DNA of 50,162 nucleotides from Vulcanibacillus modesticaldus (lineage in GTDB: Bacteria; Bacillota; Bacilli; Tepidibacillales; Tepidibacillaceae). Under the pieces are notes generated by a model. The model made no database searches and was not told where the DNA came from. It saw nothing but the letters and a program-made list of their open reading frames with translations. Both the position numbers and the translations under genes were made by a program. Below are positions 33,885 to 44,231 of the stretch, in pieces. How positions within the stretch are numbered: the first letter of the stretch is position 1; each line of letters starts with the position of its first letter. The DNA lies in contig NZ_MIJF01000005.1 in the NCBI RefSeq assembly GCF_001730235.1, forward strand, positions 1 to 50,162, in the 5' to 3' direction.

Positions 33885-36011
33885 ATGTACCATCTTATGT
33901 ATAGCGTAAAAAAAATCAGTATTATAGTATTAATTTTTGGACTATTAATAATTACTATGATTCCTACGATTGTAAAATCTCAAGATTTAAGTGAAATTAA
34001 GGTCTTATTGATAAATGGTAAAACAGATGGTGAGCATCTTATCACAGTAAGTAGTCCTTCGGGAATTCAATTAACTACAAATCAAACTATTCCTTACATG
34101 TTCAGTAGCAAAGAAAATGAAAAGGTTAGTCTTCAGTTTGATAGGTATCATTTACAATTAGTAGAGACCATGGATTTATCCGAAGCAATGGAAATAATTG
34201 AGCAAGTCAAAGCAATTGAAGAGGTTAAATTACTTCCAAGCATTGAAGTTGTATATAAAGATAAAAGTGATTATTACCAAGTAATCGTTGGGGGATATGA
34301 TACTTTTGAAGAACTAGACCAAATCAGACAATTAATTCAAAAAGAGATGCAAATCGATGGGAAACCATTAGGGCCACTTCATTGGGCTATTGGTGATATT
34401 GTTGACTTGGCTGAAGCTGAAAAAATAATAATGGAATTAAATGCTAATGGTTTTACTGGATACCTGGCCCAGGTCTATATAAATGACAAATGGGAAAATC
34501 AGGTGTTTATAGGTGATTCAATTACCTTTGAAGAACACCAACAATTGAAAAACTCTATTCAAAAAATTTTTCCTGATTTTAACTTAGTTGATGTTAATTC
34601 AGATATTTATGTTATCTCCAAACTATCCGGTACGATATTACAAGATGAAATAATGACAAATCCCTTATTCGTCTTTTCAAGTTCCATGATTGTTAATATT
34701 AAACCAACGGATAGTCAGTCAACACTAACGATAAATGAACGTACTTATCAAGGGAAAAATCTTAGTTATCGTGGAGAGATCAACTTTCAACTCTTTGAAG
34801 GTGAGATTGCAGTTGTAAACCGTCTTAATTTAGATTCTTACTTGTATTCTGTAGTAGGTTCTGAAATGTATGATAGTTGGCCACTTGAAGCATTAAAGTC
34901 TCAAGCTGTAGCTGCAAGAACATTTGCCTACCAAAAATTATTAAATCCAAGAAATAAAATAGCCCATATTTATGATTCGATAGCAGATCAAGCCTATTAT
35001 GGTGTATCTGAAGAAACTGATAGAATTAGACAGGCAGTTGATGAGACAAAAGGTATCGTATTAACCAGAAATGGAAAACCGATCACAGCTTTTTATCACT
35101 CAAATGCCGGAGGAATTACCTCTGATGGTAGTGAAGTTTGGGGATCTCAAATACCTTATACCTCATCAAAACCATCTCCTGAAGATGGGAAGGCTTTAGA
35201 AAATGTTATGGATTGGTATTATGTCCTTAGATCAAATGGACAAATAGGGTATGTCCGCAGTGACTATGTTGATGTTATAGAGAAAACACATCCTTTTGGA
35301 TTACCCTATGGAGTCTTAAATGGGGATAAAGTCAATTTTCGAAATAGACCTAATATCTATCGTTCTGAGATTATAACCACCTTGCCAAAAGGAGAAGAGA
35401 TTGTTATATTAGATACCGTCTACGAAAATAATTCTTATTCATGGATAGCAGGCCCTTTATCAACAGAATTCATTACAGAAAATGTCAATAAATATCAATT
35501 GGATAGTTCTATACCATTTAATGAGCCAATTCTTGACTTAAAAGTTATGGAACGTGGTCCATCTGGAAGAGTAACCTTATTAGCAGATGGTGACACACCT
35601 ATCAAAGTTAAATATCCGGACTACTATCGAACTTTACTAGGGGGACTGTCTGTTGGAGTTCAAAGTGGTCTGTTTGATATTGAGCAACAGGGAAGAATTG
35701 AAACTTTAGCAGCTTATGGTAGAACTGAATCATTAGTTAACAAAAAAGAACAGATTTATGTTCAGTCTGCAAATTCCAAATATGTATTATCAGAGACCAA
35801 TTTTAGCCAAGATAATTATTTTGTTTTAGGTGCCGATGACCAAATTAAAGTATTTTCAAAGGAACAAAGCTATATTATTCGTGGTCGTGGTCTAGGGCAT
35901 GGTTTAGGAATGTCCCAATGGGGGGCAAGGGGCTTAGCGGAATCTGGGTATACATACCAAGAAATATTGGAATACTACTACAATGATATTGTAATTAAGC
36001 AAATTTATTAG
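33885..36011 (+). CDS. spoIID: SpoIID/LytB-type sporulation protein with SPOR-like and SH3-like modules
   Basis: A 708-residue exported protein, roughly twice the size of B. subtilis SpoIID. An N-terminal membrane/signal segment (about 10-30) is followed by two SPOR-like repeats (YYQVIVGGYDTFEELDQI near 125 and NQVFIGDSITFEEHQQL near 205). Then comes the SpoIID catalytic domain with the conserved Glu in VVGSEMYDSWPLEALKSQ (about 322) and FYHSNAGGITSDGSEVW. An insertion of about 100 residues with two SH3-like stretches (YYVLRSNGQIGYVRSDYV and GDKVNFRNRPN) splits that domain, whose end RGRGLGHGLGMSQWGARG is near 670. SpoIID cuts glycan strands during forespore engulfment. Position before queA fits clostridial gene order. 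ATG 33897 is an alternative start. Confidence 0.88.
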   Translation: MYHLMYSVKKISIIVLIFGLLIITMIPTIVKSQDLSEIKVLLINGKTDGEHLITVSSPSGIQLTTNQTIPYMFSSKENEKVSLQFDRYHLQLVETMDLSEAMEIIEQVKAIEEVKLLPSIEVVYKDKSDYYQVIVGGYDTFEELDQIRQLIQKEMQIDGKPLGPLHWAIGDIVDLAEAEKIIMELNANGFTGYLAQVYINDKWENQVFIGDSITFEEHQQLKNSIQKIFPDFNLVDVNSDIYVISKLSGTILQDEIMTNPLFVFSSSMIVNIKPTDSQSTLTINERTYQGKNLSYRGEINFQLFEGEIAVVNRLNLDSYLYSVVGSEMYDSWPLEALKSQAVAARTFAYQKLLNPRNKIAHIYDSIADQAYYGVSEETDRIRQAVDETKGIVLTRNGKPITAFYHSNAGGITSDGSEVWGSQIPYTSSKPSPEDGKALENVMDWYYVLRSNGQIGYVRSDYVDVIEKTHPFGLPYGVLNGDKVNFRNRPNIYRSEIITTLPKGEEIVILDTVYENNSYSWIAGPLSTEFITENVNKYQLDSSIPFNEPILDLKVMERGPSGRVTLLADGDTPIKVKYPDYYRTLLGGLSVGVQSGLFDIEQQGRIETLAAYGRTESLVNKKEQIYVQSANSKYVLSETNFSQDNYFVLGADDQIKVFSKEQSYIIRGRGLGHGLGMSQWGARGLAESGYTYQEILEYYYNDIVIKQIY

Positions 36012-36087
36012 TCCCAAAGATTATTTTTTTAGTTATAACATCAAATATTAAGCTTCAAAGATTACCGATAGAGGATGAATAATACAG

Positions 36088-37116
36088 ATGAAAATAGAAC
36101 TATTTGACTTTGAATTACCAGAAGAATTAATTGCACAAACTCCATTATCACATCGTGACGAATCTAAGCTACTAGTTTTAAATCGTCAAACAGGAGTAAT
36201 CGAACATCGAAAATTTAAGAATATCATCGAATATCTACAACCTGGTGATGCTTTAGTGCTGAATGATACGAAAGTATTACCAGCTCGTTTGTATGGCCAT
36301 AAAAAGGAGACAGGTGCCAAAGTAGAAGTGCTTCTACTAAAGCAATTGGATAATAATCGATGGGAAACCTTAGTAAAACCAGGTAAAAAACTCCGGGTTG
36401 GGCATGAGGTTGTTTTTGGAGATGGTTTGTTAACCGGTATAGTAGAAAATACCACTGAAGTTGGTGGAAGAATTATTCGTTTTCAATATGATGGAATTTT
36501 TAATGAGATTTTGGATAAACTCGGAAATATGCCGTTACCACCGTATATAAAAGAACAATTAGAAGATAAAGATAGGTACCAAACTGTATATGCAAAAAAT
36601 GTTGGTTCTTCTGCCGCTCCTACCGCAGGATTACACTTTACTGAAGAACTATTGAATCAAATTAGGCAAAAAGGAATCAATATTGTCTATATCACATTGC
36701 ATGTAGGTCTAGGTACTTTTAGACCTGTAAGTGTAGAAAATATTGAAGAACATCAAATGCATGCCGAATATTTCTCCATGACCAAAGAAGCTGCAGAAAC
36801 ATTAAATAAGACAAAGGACTTAAAAAGAAAGATTATTGCTGTCGGTACAACTTCTGTTAGAACATTAGAAACTATAGTTGATAAACAAACGGGAAGATTT
36901 ATGCCAAAGGATGGCTGGACAGATATTTTTATCTATCCTGGTTTTGAATTTAAGGCGATAGATGGGATGATTACCAATTTCCATTTACCTAAATCTTCTT
37001 TAGTGATGCTTGTTAGTGCGTTGGCTAAAAGAGAGAATATAATGAACGCTTATCAAGAGGCTATTAAGAATAGATACCGTTTTTATAGCTTTGGTGATGC
37101 AATGTTTATCTATTAA
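36088..37116 (+). CDS. queA: S-adenosylmethionine:tRNA ribosyltransferase-isomerase QueA
   Basis: Makes epoxyqueuosine at tRNA position 34 from SAM. The 342-residue product begins with [17 protein letters not shown], has the [10 protein letters not shown] and [12 protein letters not shown] segments, and the C-terminal [18 protein letters not shown], all characteristic. It acts directly after Tgt, which is encoded next. Start is supported by GAGG twelve to fifteen bases upstream. Confidence 0.98.
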   Translation: MKIELFDFELPEELIAQTPLSHRDESKLLVLNRQTGVIEHRKFKNIIEYLQPGDALVLNDTKVLPARLYGHKKETGAKVEVLLLKQLDNNRWETLVKPGKKLRVGHEVVFGDGLLTGIVENTTEVGGRIIRFQYDGIFNEILDKLGNMPLPPYIKEQLEDKDRYQTVYAKNVGSSAAPTAGLHFTEELLNQIRQKGINIVYITLHVGLGTFRPVSVENIEEHQMHAEYFSMTKEAAETLNKTKDLKRKIIAVGTTSVRTLETIVDKQTGRFMPKDGWTDIFIYPGFEFKAIDGMITNFHLPKSSLVMLVSALAKRENIMNAYQEAIKNRYRFYSFGDAMFIY

Positions 37117-37169
37117 TCGTTTCTAACTTTTATAATGTAAAAGCTTTTACGAAACTTCTTTTGTTTTGA

Positions 37170-38318
<1,149 letters not shown>

Positions 38319-38372
38319 TATTTATGATATCCTATATCTTAAGGTTATACTTTAAAGAAGGGAGGTAAAATG

Positions 38373-38669
38373 ATGTTTAACTTAGCTGAAGCTACAACTA
38401 CTGGGGCAAGTCCATGGGGTTCAATTATCTGGCTTGTTGCGATGTTTGCCATTTTCTATTTGTTTTTAATTCGTCCGCAACAGAAACGAAATAAAAAGAG
38501 GAATCAAATGCTTTCAGAATTAAAGAAAAATGATAAGGTAATCACAATTGGTGGAATCCATGGAACGATTGTTGATTTAACCGATGATAAAGTGGTTCTT
38601 CGTGTTAACGAAACTACAAAGTTAACATTTGACCGAGGAGCAATTAATGGTGTAATTGAAAACAAATAG
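38373..38669 (+). CDS. yajC: Preprotein translocase accessory subunit YajC
   Basis: A 98-residue protein with one membrane helix (IIWLVAMFAIFYLFLIRP) followed by the conserved PQQKRNKKRNQMLSELKKNDKVITIGG segment of YajC, which associates with SecDF. The ATG at 38373 is seven bases after GGAGG; the ATG at 38370 is slightly close. Ends before a strong bidirectional terminator. Confidence 0.95.
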   Translation: MFNLAEATTTGASPWGSIIWLVAMFAIFYLFLIRPQQKRNKKRNQMLSELKKNDKVITIGGIHGTIVDLTDDKVVLRVNETTKLTFDRGAINGVIENK

Positions 38670-38688
38670 CCCTTGATTATCAATACAT

Positions 38689-38716
38689 AGAAAAACCGGC
38701 ATCTGCCGGTTTTTCT
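38689..38716. terminator. Bidirectional terminator between yajC and the PAP2 gene
   Basis: AGAAAAACCGGC (38689-38700) is perfectly complementary to GCCGGTTTTTCT (38705-38716) with loop ATCT. Runs on both sides serve the two convergent genes. Confidence 0.93.
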
Positions 38717-38720
38717 AATC

Positions 38721-39521
38721 TTACAGAGAAAATTGTTCTTCTTCAACAGTACGTTCGGCAATTCTTAAACCTGTTTGACTTGCAATAATTCCTAATAATA
38801 TGCCTGCTGTCATATCGGATAGCCAATGTATTCCTAAATAAATGGTTGAGAATAAAATGAAAACGGAAGCTATTAGAGTAACTTTGCCAAATAACCTATT
38901 TTTTGATTGTAAAGCAATTAGTGCCATCGATACCGATATTGAAGTATGCAAACTAGGAAAATTATTATCTATTCCAGACAAGGGTCGATATTCTATCTCG
39001 AAATTTGGATAAACCTGTGGAATTAGGAATTGAACATCAGGATTATGATGCCAAACTTCGAAAACTGGAAAAAACAAGAAAAATGGAATTGCTAGACCAT
39101 AATTTAACATCAAAGCGTAGACAAAGGAGTAAAATGATTTCAGATCATTATCATTAAGGTAAATAATAACGGAAGATACCATCAATGTTGGGAAAATAGT
39201 TATATAAAAAAGTGTTAATATATAAGTTAAATTATCATTCATAAAGAACTGTTGTATTAAATATACGGTATCGCCTTCCCATTGTCTGATGATAGGAGTA
39301 TAGTCACCAACAGATAAATCTTTTGAAAAACGTTGTTCAATCTTATTAAAGTACAATATCAAGAAAAGAGCGGTAAAATGGAGTAACATTTTTCTATCGG
39401 TTATTAATTTGCCAAACGCAATTTTGGATACAGTAAAAGGATTTTTTCTCAAAATAAATGAAGGTATAATAAAGCTTAAAAACATTACAGAAAGAATAAT
39501 GATTTTCATTGAACTAAACAT
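38721..39521 (-). CDS. PAP2-superfamily membrane phosphatase/phosphotransferase
   Basis: A 266-residue protein with about six membrane helices. The PAP2 motifs are FPSLHTSISVSMALI (PSxH type) and IYLGIHWLSDMTAG (HxxxD). The KxxxxxxRP motif is not obvious, so it is closer to the inositol-phosphorylceramide-synthase-like branch. Possible roles are dephosphorylation of phosphatidate, undecaprenyl diphosphate or a related lipid. Start on the minus strand follows GGGGGC. It converges with yajC. Confidence 0.88.
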   Translation of the reverse strand: MFSSMKIIILSVMFLSFIIPSFILRKNPFTVSKIAFGKLITDRKMLLHFTALFLILYFNKIEQRFSKDLSVGDYTPIIRQWEGDTVYLIQQFFMNDNLTYILTLFYITIFPTLMVSSVIIYLNDNDLKSFYSFVYALMLNYGLAIPFFLFFPVFEVWHHNPDVQFLIPQVYPNFEIEYRPLSGIDNNFPSLHTSISVSMALIALQSKNRLFGKVTLIASVFILFSTIYLGIHWLSDMTAGILLGIIASQTGLRIAERTVEEEQFSL

Positions 39522-39619
39522 TTCAAAGCCCCCAGATATATTTCAATAATATTTTATGATTTGTATATGTAATGTTTTACAACTTTTATTATACCCTATC
39601 AAATTTACTTTTTTAATTT

Positions 39620-40009
39620 TTATTTATTAATATTTACACCAATTATCCCGCCAACTGCTCCAAATAAAAATGCTAAAACTATCAAAACTAGGTTTTTTAG
39701 GTTAAAGTCAATATTCAACGCTAAAAAAGCAACGATAGCAAGGATAACTCCATAAATTAATCCAGTTATTCCTCCATAATACCATCCTTTATTTCCGGCT
39801 CTTTTGCCAGCTACGAACCCACCTACAAGTAAACTGATTGCAGTCACAGTATAACTGTACAATGGTAAATTAGTATCTGATAATGATGTAAAATCTAAAA
39901 GGATTGCAAAAATTAATGAAGAAATTATCACAATTCCAATAGTATATGTGAGTCCGGTTAAGATTGGACGGGTCCTTTTAGACTCATTTGTTGCTTGATT
40001 GTGTTTCAT
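39620..40009 (-). CDS. TIGR04086-type small membrane protein
   Basis: A 129-residue protein with four membrane helices. The glycine-rich VGGFVAGKRAGNKGWYYGGITGLIYG segment is the recognisable core of the TIGR04086 membrane family (YrzE in B. subtilis, which lies between yrbF/yajC and yrbG). Function unknown. The ATG at 40009 is nine bases after AGGAGG; the ATG at 40015 is too close. Divergent from the DUF421 gene. Confidence 0.82.
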   Translation of the reverse strand: MKHNQATNESKRTRPILTGLTYTIGIVIISSLIFAILLDFTSLSDTNLPLYSYTVTAISLLVGGFVAGKRAGNKGWYYGGITGLIYGVILAIVAFLALNIDFNLKNLVLIVLAFLFGAVGGIIGVNINK

Positions 40010-40182
40010 AAGCATTCCCCTCCTTAAATTTCCTAACTCCTACACTTAATAATTAAGTTTGTACATCTTATGCAATAAATCTTTAATTAATGACCCTCAA
40101 ATTATCGAGGAAAGCTAATACATGAAATCACAATAAATATCAAACAATATTATTTGAACTTTATTTTAAAGGAGAACTTGAT

Positions 40183-40869
40183 ATGGAGTCTTTTTCTATC
40201 GCACTGTATAGGACTTTATTTATGTATTTTTTTGTATTAATAGTATTGAGGTTGATGGGAAAAAGGGAAATAGGTAAGTTGTCTATCTTTGATTTGGTAG
40301 TTTCAATCATGATGGCTGAAATAGCTGTGGTGGTAATTGAAGATACTGAAATATCTATGATTAGAGGAATTGTTCCTATCCTAGCATTAATGTTCACTCA
40401 GATTATTATCTCCTATATTAGCCTAAAGAGTAAGAAAATTAGGGAATTGGTGGAAGGAAAACCGGTAATCTTAATCTCCAACGGGAAAATCAGAGATAAA
40501 GAAATGGCAAGGCAGCGATATACCCTTGATGACCTTCTTACTCAATTAAGAGAAAAAAATATTAAAAGGATAGCTGATGTGGAGCTTGCCATATTAGAAA
40601 CATCAGGTAAATTAAGTGTGTTCCCTAAGCCTAGTCAACTTCCAGTTTATAAGGGGGATCTTAATATTGCCCTAGATAAATATAAAGGAATGCCGATCCC
40701 CTTAGTTGCTGACGGGAGAATTTTGAGTAAAAATTTAAAAAAAATTGATAGGGACGATCAGTGGTTAATGAAACAGTTAGCAAAGAAAGGTTATCGAAAT
40801 TTAGATGACGTCTATTTTGCAAGTATTGGGTCCTCGGGTGAACTATTTATAGATCCCAAAGACGGTTAA
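40183..40869 (+). CDS. DUF421/YetF-type membrane protein
   Basis: A 228-residue protein with three N-terminal membrane helices and a cytoplasmic C-terminal domain. The segments RTLFMYFFVLIVLRLMGKREIGKL and SIFDLVVSIMMAEIA, followed by VEGKPVILISNGKI, are typical of the DUF421 family; B. subtilis YrbG is the positional counterpart. Family members such as YetF relate to spore germination, but the role here is not known. Start follows AAAGGAGAAC. Its 3' end overlaps the convergent spoVB-like gene by 23 bases. Confidence 0.88.
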   Translation: MESFSIALYRTLFMYFFVLIVLRLMGKREIGKLSIFDLVVSIMMAEIAVVVIEDTEISMIRGIVPILALMFTQIIISYISLKSKKIRELVEGKPVILISNGKIRDKEMARQRYTLDDLLTQLREKNIKRIADVELAILETSGKLSVFPKPSQLPVYKGDLNIALDKYKGMPIPLVADGRILSKNLKKIDRDDQWLMKQLAKKGYRNLDDVYFASIGSSGELFIDPKDG

Positions 40870-42409
40870 TTACATTCCCAATCCAAGGTATTTTTTGAAA
40901 ATCTCGCTTTTTGATCACTCTAAAGAGTAGTAATAAATATAAATAAGCTATACTGCTAAATAATGTTATGATGATTAAGCGAATTGATAGCGGGAACTGT
41001 AAAAATGATTCTTTTGTTAGGTAATAAGAGATATACCCCATTATTAACGCAGATAAAGTGATCTTTAATATTGGTCTAATCTCTATGGTATAACCTATTA
41101 AATAAATAATACTTCGAAAATGAAGAATGGTTATCAATGTCATACCTAAATTGATAGCCATGGCTACACCATCTATTCCTAATTCTGGGCGTGATGCTAA
41201 GATAAATATGGCTATCGTCTTAACGATTGCCCCAGTAATACTATTCTTCATAGAAACTTTTGCTAAGTCTAATCCCTGTAAAGTGGCCGCCAAAGGGCGT
41301 TGTAAGTATAAAAATGTTGCAAATGGAGCGATAATTTTGATTAGACGGCTTACCTCAGGGGTATCAAATAAAACTAGGGCTATAGGTTCAGCCATGATAA
41401 AAAAATAAACTGAAGAGGCAATACCAATAATGTAGGCTATTTTAAGTGCCTGGTGGAGTCGCTTAAAGATAGTATTCATATCTTCCTTTGCAGCAGCTTC
41501 ACTTACGGCAGGGATCAGGGATTGGGATAAAGAAAATGTAATTACTGTTGGGAAAGTAATGATTAATAAAGCCATTCCAGCAAGTTGTCCATATTGAGAA
41601 GTGGCTACACTAACCGAAACCCCTGCAAAAGCTAAACTATGGGCAACAACACTTGGTTCAATAAAATATGCAAATGAACCAATTATTTGACTCGTAGTCA
41701 CCGGAATAGCAATATGGGTAATCTTTTTATAAATATCTAAACTTTCATTAGCTAAAAGCGGGTTGCGTTTCCGATCTTTTTTTTTGTTGATCAGATATAC
41801 GATTAGTAAGACAAAAAAACCAGCAATTTCACCAATCACCATACCTACCATTGCACCTGCAGAAGCATATTTCACACCATATGGCAATAACATGTAAGAT
41901 AAAAACATTCCGGAAAACATTCTAAAAATCGTTTCAATTATTGTAGAAGTAGCACTGGGAATCATGTTTTGTCTTCCCTGAAAGTAACCTCTTAAAACAG
42001 AGGAGATTGAGATTATAGGTATGATCGGGACGATAGCCAACAATGTTAAATATACCCTCTCGTCAGTTAATAGATAGTTTTTAATAAATGGGATTAATAG
42101 ATAAAAAATAGTTGAAATGATAATGGAAATTGCTGATACTAATATTAAGGCAATTCTAAGGGTTCTTTTTATCATCACAGGATCATTTTTAGCCTCTGCT
42201 TCAGCAACTATTTTAGAAACTGCGATTGGCAATCCAGCAGTAACAATGGTTATTAACATTATAAGTGTAGGAAAAGTCATTTGATATAGACCGATAGCTT
42301 CAGCACCAATAACTCTAGATAGGAAAATACGATAGATTGTGCCTAGTCCTCGAGTAATAAGACCGCCTATCACCAAAATCATAGCCCCTTGAATAAAGTT
42401 TTGTTTCAT
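40847..42409 (-). CDS. spoVB: Stage V sporulation protein B-like flippase
   Basis: A 520-residue protein with about fourteen membrane helices of the MOP/MurJ-Wzx superfamily. The N-terminal GAMILVIGGLITRGLGTIYR and SRVIGAEAIGLYQMTFP segments match SpoVB/YtgP proteins. SpoVB is needed for spore cortex peptidoglycan, presumably as a lipid II flippase. Position between the DUF421 gene and a comN-like gene matches B. subtilis spoVB, supporting the specific assignment over other paralogues. Start follows GAAGGGACAAAG. Confidence 0.88.
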   Translation of the reverse strand: MKQNFIQGAMILVIGGLITRGLGTIYRIFLSRVIGAEAIGLYQMTFPTLIMLITIVTAGLPIAVSKIVAEAEAKNDPVMIKRTLRIALILVSAISIIISTIFYLLIPFIKNYLLTDERVYLTLLAIVPIIPIISISSVLRGYFQGRQNMIPSATSTIIETIFRMFSGMFLSYMLLPYGVKYASAGAMVGMVIGEIAGFFVLLIVYLINKKKDRKRNPLLANESLDIYKKITHIAIPVTTSQIIGSFAYFIEPSVVAHSLAFAGVSVSVATSQYGQLAGMALLIITFPTVITFSLSQSLIPAVSEAAAKEDMNTIFKRLHQALKIAYIIGIASSVYFFIMAEPIALVLFDTPEVSRLIKIIAPFATFLYLQRPLAATLQGLDLAKVSMKNSITGAIVKTIAIFILASRPELGIDGVAMAINLGMTLITILHFRSIIYLIGYTIEIRPILKITLSALIMGYISYYLTKESFLQFPLSIRLIIITLFSSIAYLYLLLLFRVIKKRDFQKIPWIGNVINRLWDL

Positions 42410-42590
42410 CTTTGTCCCTTCTTTCAGAGATATTAATTAGTCAAGATACATGATATTGATGCTAGTCTAGATATATGTTAATAAAGTAGAACTGATGACC
42501 AATTTTATAGGTTTAAGAAGGAAAAGCTTGATTTATATCGTATAACCTAATAAAGGGTAAGAATTAGGATACATTGAAAAGTGGTGGTTT

Positions 42591-42830
42591 ATGATGGAAA
42601 TGAATGATATAAGTAGGCAAATAGAAGAATTATGCAATAGTAAAGCTGAAGAATTTGCTTTAATGGGCTATGAACATATTACTGGCAAATCGATTTGGGA
42701 GTGTGTTTCAGAAAATTATAATGAAAATGAACTTCCTCCTTTACATCAAATAGTTAATGATATTCTTACATTAAAAGTAACAACCTATATGAATTGGATG
42801 ATGGTTAAAGTATACAAGTCAACCATATAG
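42591..42830 (+). CDS. ComN-like post-transcriptional regulator
   Basis: A 79-residue protein. The pattern LxxLCxSKAEEFxLMGYEH, then IWECV and LHQIVNDILTLKVTTYMNW, resembles the small post-transcriptional regulator family of B. subtilis ComN (YrzD), which lies beside spoVB there too. ComN controls comE mRNA; the target here is unknown. The ribosome binding site is weak (GTGGTGG), and ATG 42594 is an alternative start. The stop codon lies in the loop edge of the following terminator. Confidence 0.72.
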   Translation: MMEMNDISRQIEELCNSKAEEFALMGYEHITGKSIWECVSENYNENELPPLHQIVNDILTLKVTTYMNWMMVKVYKSTI

Positions 42831-42849
42831 AATATATGGTTGTTTTTTT
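42820..42849 (+). terminator. Terminator overlapping the comN-like stop codon
   Basis: CAACCATATA (42820-42829) pairs perfectly with TATATGGTTG (42833-42842) around loop GAA, followed by seven Ts. The TAG stop (42828-42830) is inside the hairpin. Confidence 0.9.
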
Positions 42850-42896
42850 ATGGAAATTATTTCATTCATAGTATCGTAAAGAAATTCAGCAAAACT

Positions 42897-42912
42897 AGGT
42901 GTTATAATACCT
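42897..42912 (+). promoter_or_regulatory. Near-palindrome over a TATAAT -10 upstream of hydE
   Basis: AGGTGTTATAATACCT is a 16-base inverted repeat with one mismatch per arm and contains TATAAT (42903-42908), about 75 bases before the hydE start. No convincing -35 is seen. Confidence 0.35.
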
Positions 42913-42984
42913 TTGTACTATTGATTTAGTTTTTTCAATAAATTTTGTTTGGTTTTTCCTACTTGGATAGAATAGAGGGATACT

Positions 42985-44043
42985 ATGAAAAGACTACTGG
43001 AAAAATTGTATAACCAGAATACTTTAACCAAGGAGGAATTGGTTTACTTATTACAACATTTAGATGAAGAATCCATGAAGGAGTTGTTTTCTTACTCTAG
43101 AAAACTTAGAGAAGAAAAATATGGAAAAAAAGTTTATCTTAGAGGATTGGTTGAGTTTTCAAATATTTGTAAACAAGATTGTTTATACTGTGGAATTCGT
43201 AAGTCAAATAAAGAAGTGGAAAGGTATCGTTTAACCGAAGACGAAATTATTCAATGTTGTGAGCTCGGTTATGATTTAGGTTACCGTACATTTGTATTAC
43301 AAAGTGGCGAAGACAGTTGGTATACCAAAGATAAGTTGGTTAATATCGTTAAAAAGATAAAAAGTCAGTTTCCAGACGTTGCAGTTACCCTTTCTTTGGG
43401 GGAACGAGATTACGATACCTATAAAGAACTTTTTGATGCTGGAGCAGATAGATACTTGCTCCGCCATGAAACAGCTTCCAAAAGATTGTATGAGAAGTTA
43501 CATCCTACGATGAAATTTGAAAATCGAATCAAATGTTTAGCAGAACTAAAAGAAATTGGTTATCAAGTAGGTGCAGGGTTTATGGTTGGACTTCCCGATC
43601 AGACTGTGGAAGATTTGGCAGAAGATCTATTATTTTTAAATCACCTCCAACCTCATATGATTGGTATTGGCCCATTTATTCCTCATCATCAGACGCCACT
43701 TAAAAATGAGAGGAAAGGTGAGTTGAAGGATACGTTGATTATGGTCGCCCTGGCAAGACTGTTAGTTCCTGATAGTTTGATTCCAGCAACTACTGCATTA
43801 GGATCTTTAGATTATCGTGGTAGGGAAGCAGCATTAGAAGTAGGTGCTAATGTGGTTATGCCTAATTTATCACCAATGGAAGTACGGGCAAAATATCAAT
43901 TATATGATAATAAAATTTGTTTGGGTGATGAGTCTGCTAGCTGTAGATGGTGCATAGAGAACAGAATAAAATCTACTGGATATGAAGTAGACCTATCAAA
44001 GGGAGATTGTATACGGATTGGTGAGAATCAAATGAATTTATGA
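42985..44043 (+). CDS. hydE: [FeFe]-hydrogenase maturation radical SAM protein HydE
   Basis: Radical SAM enzyme that takes part in making the dithiomethylamine/diiron precursor of the H-cluster. The cluster motif is Cys62-x3-Cys66-x2-Cys69 (CKQDCLYCG). The LRGLVEFSNIC lead-in and VGAGFMVGLPDQT and FIPHHQTPL segments are HydE-like, distinguishing it from biotin synthase. Length 352. Start follows AGAGGG. It has its own upstream region, while the hydC-B-A-G genes follow after a 188-base regulatory gap. Confidence 0.94.
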   Translation: MKRLLEKLYNQNTLTKEELVYLLQHLDEESMKELFSYSRKLREEKYGKKVYLRGLVEFSNICKQDCLYCGIRKSNKEVERYRLTEDEIIQCCELGYDLGYRTFVLQSGEDSWYTKDKLVNIVKKIKSQFPDVAVTLSLGERDYDTYKELFDAGADRYLLRHETASKRLYEKLHPTMKFENRIKCLAELKEIGYQVGAGFMVGLPDQTVEDLAEDLLFLNHLQPHMIGIGPFIPHHQTPLKNERKGELKDTLIMVALARLLVPDSLIPATTALGSLDYRGREAALEVGANVVMPNLSPMEVRAKYQLYDNKICLGDESASCRWCIENRIKSTGYEVDLSKGDCIRIGENQMNL

Positions 44044-44067
44044 AAGTTCATAATTTATTAAAATACA

Positions 44068-44085
44068 ATGTGAAATAATTCACAA
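44068..44085. promoter_or_regulatory. Rex operator candidate 1
   Basis: ATGTGAAATAATTCACAA: arms TGTGAA and TTCACA around four bases, with a TTGTGAA-N4-TTCACAA-like layout that matches the known redox repressor Rex site except at the first base. Confidence 0.7.
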
Positions 44086-44195
44086 CAAATTCATATTCAT
44101 AATATTGAAGGAATGTTGATTTTTAAAGAATGGTCATAAACATAAGATATAAACAAGTATTTTTATGATGTAAAGACACTATATCCCAATGTAAA

Positions 44196-44213
44196 TTGTG
44201 AATAATTTAACAA
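44196..44213. promoter_or_regulatory. Rex operator candidate 2
   Basis: TTGTGAATAATTTAACAA fits TTGTGAA-N4-TTAACAA, the Rex operator form, eighteen bases upstream of the hydC start and next to its ribosome binding site, where bound repressor would block transcription. Confidence 0.72.
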
Positions 44214-44231
44214 AATCAAGGAGGGTTTCTT

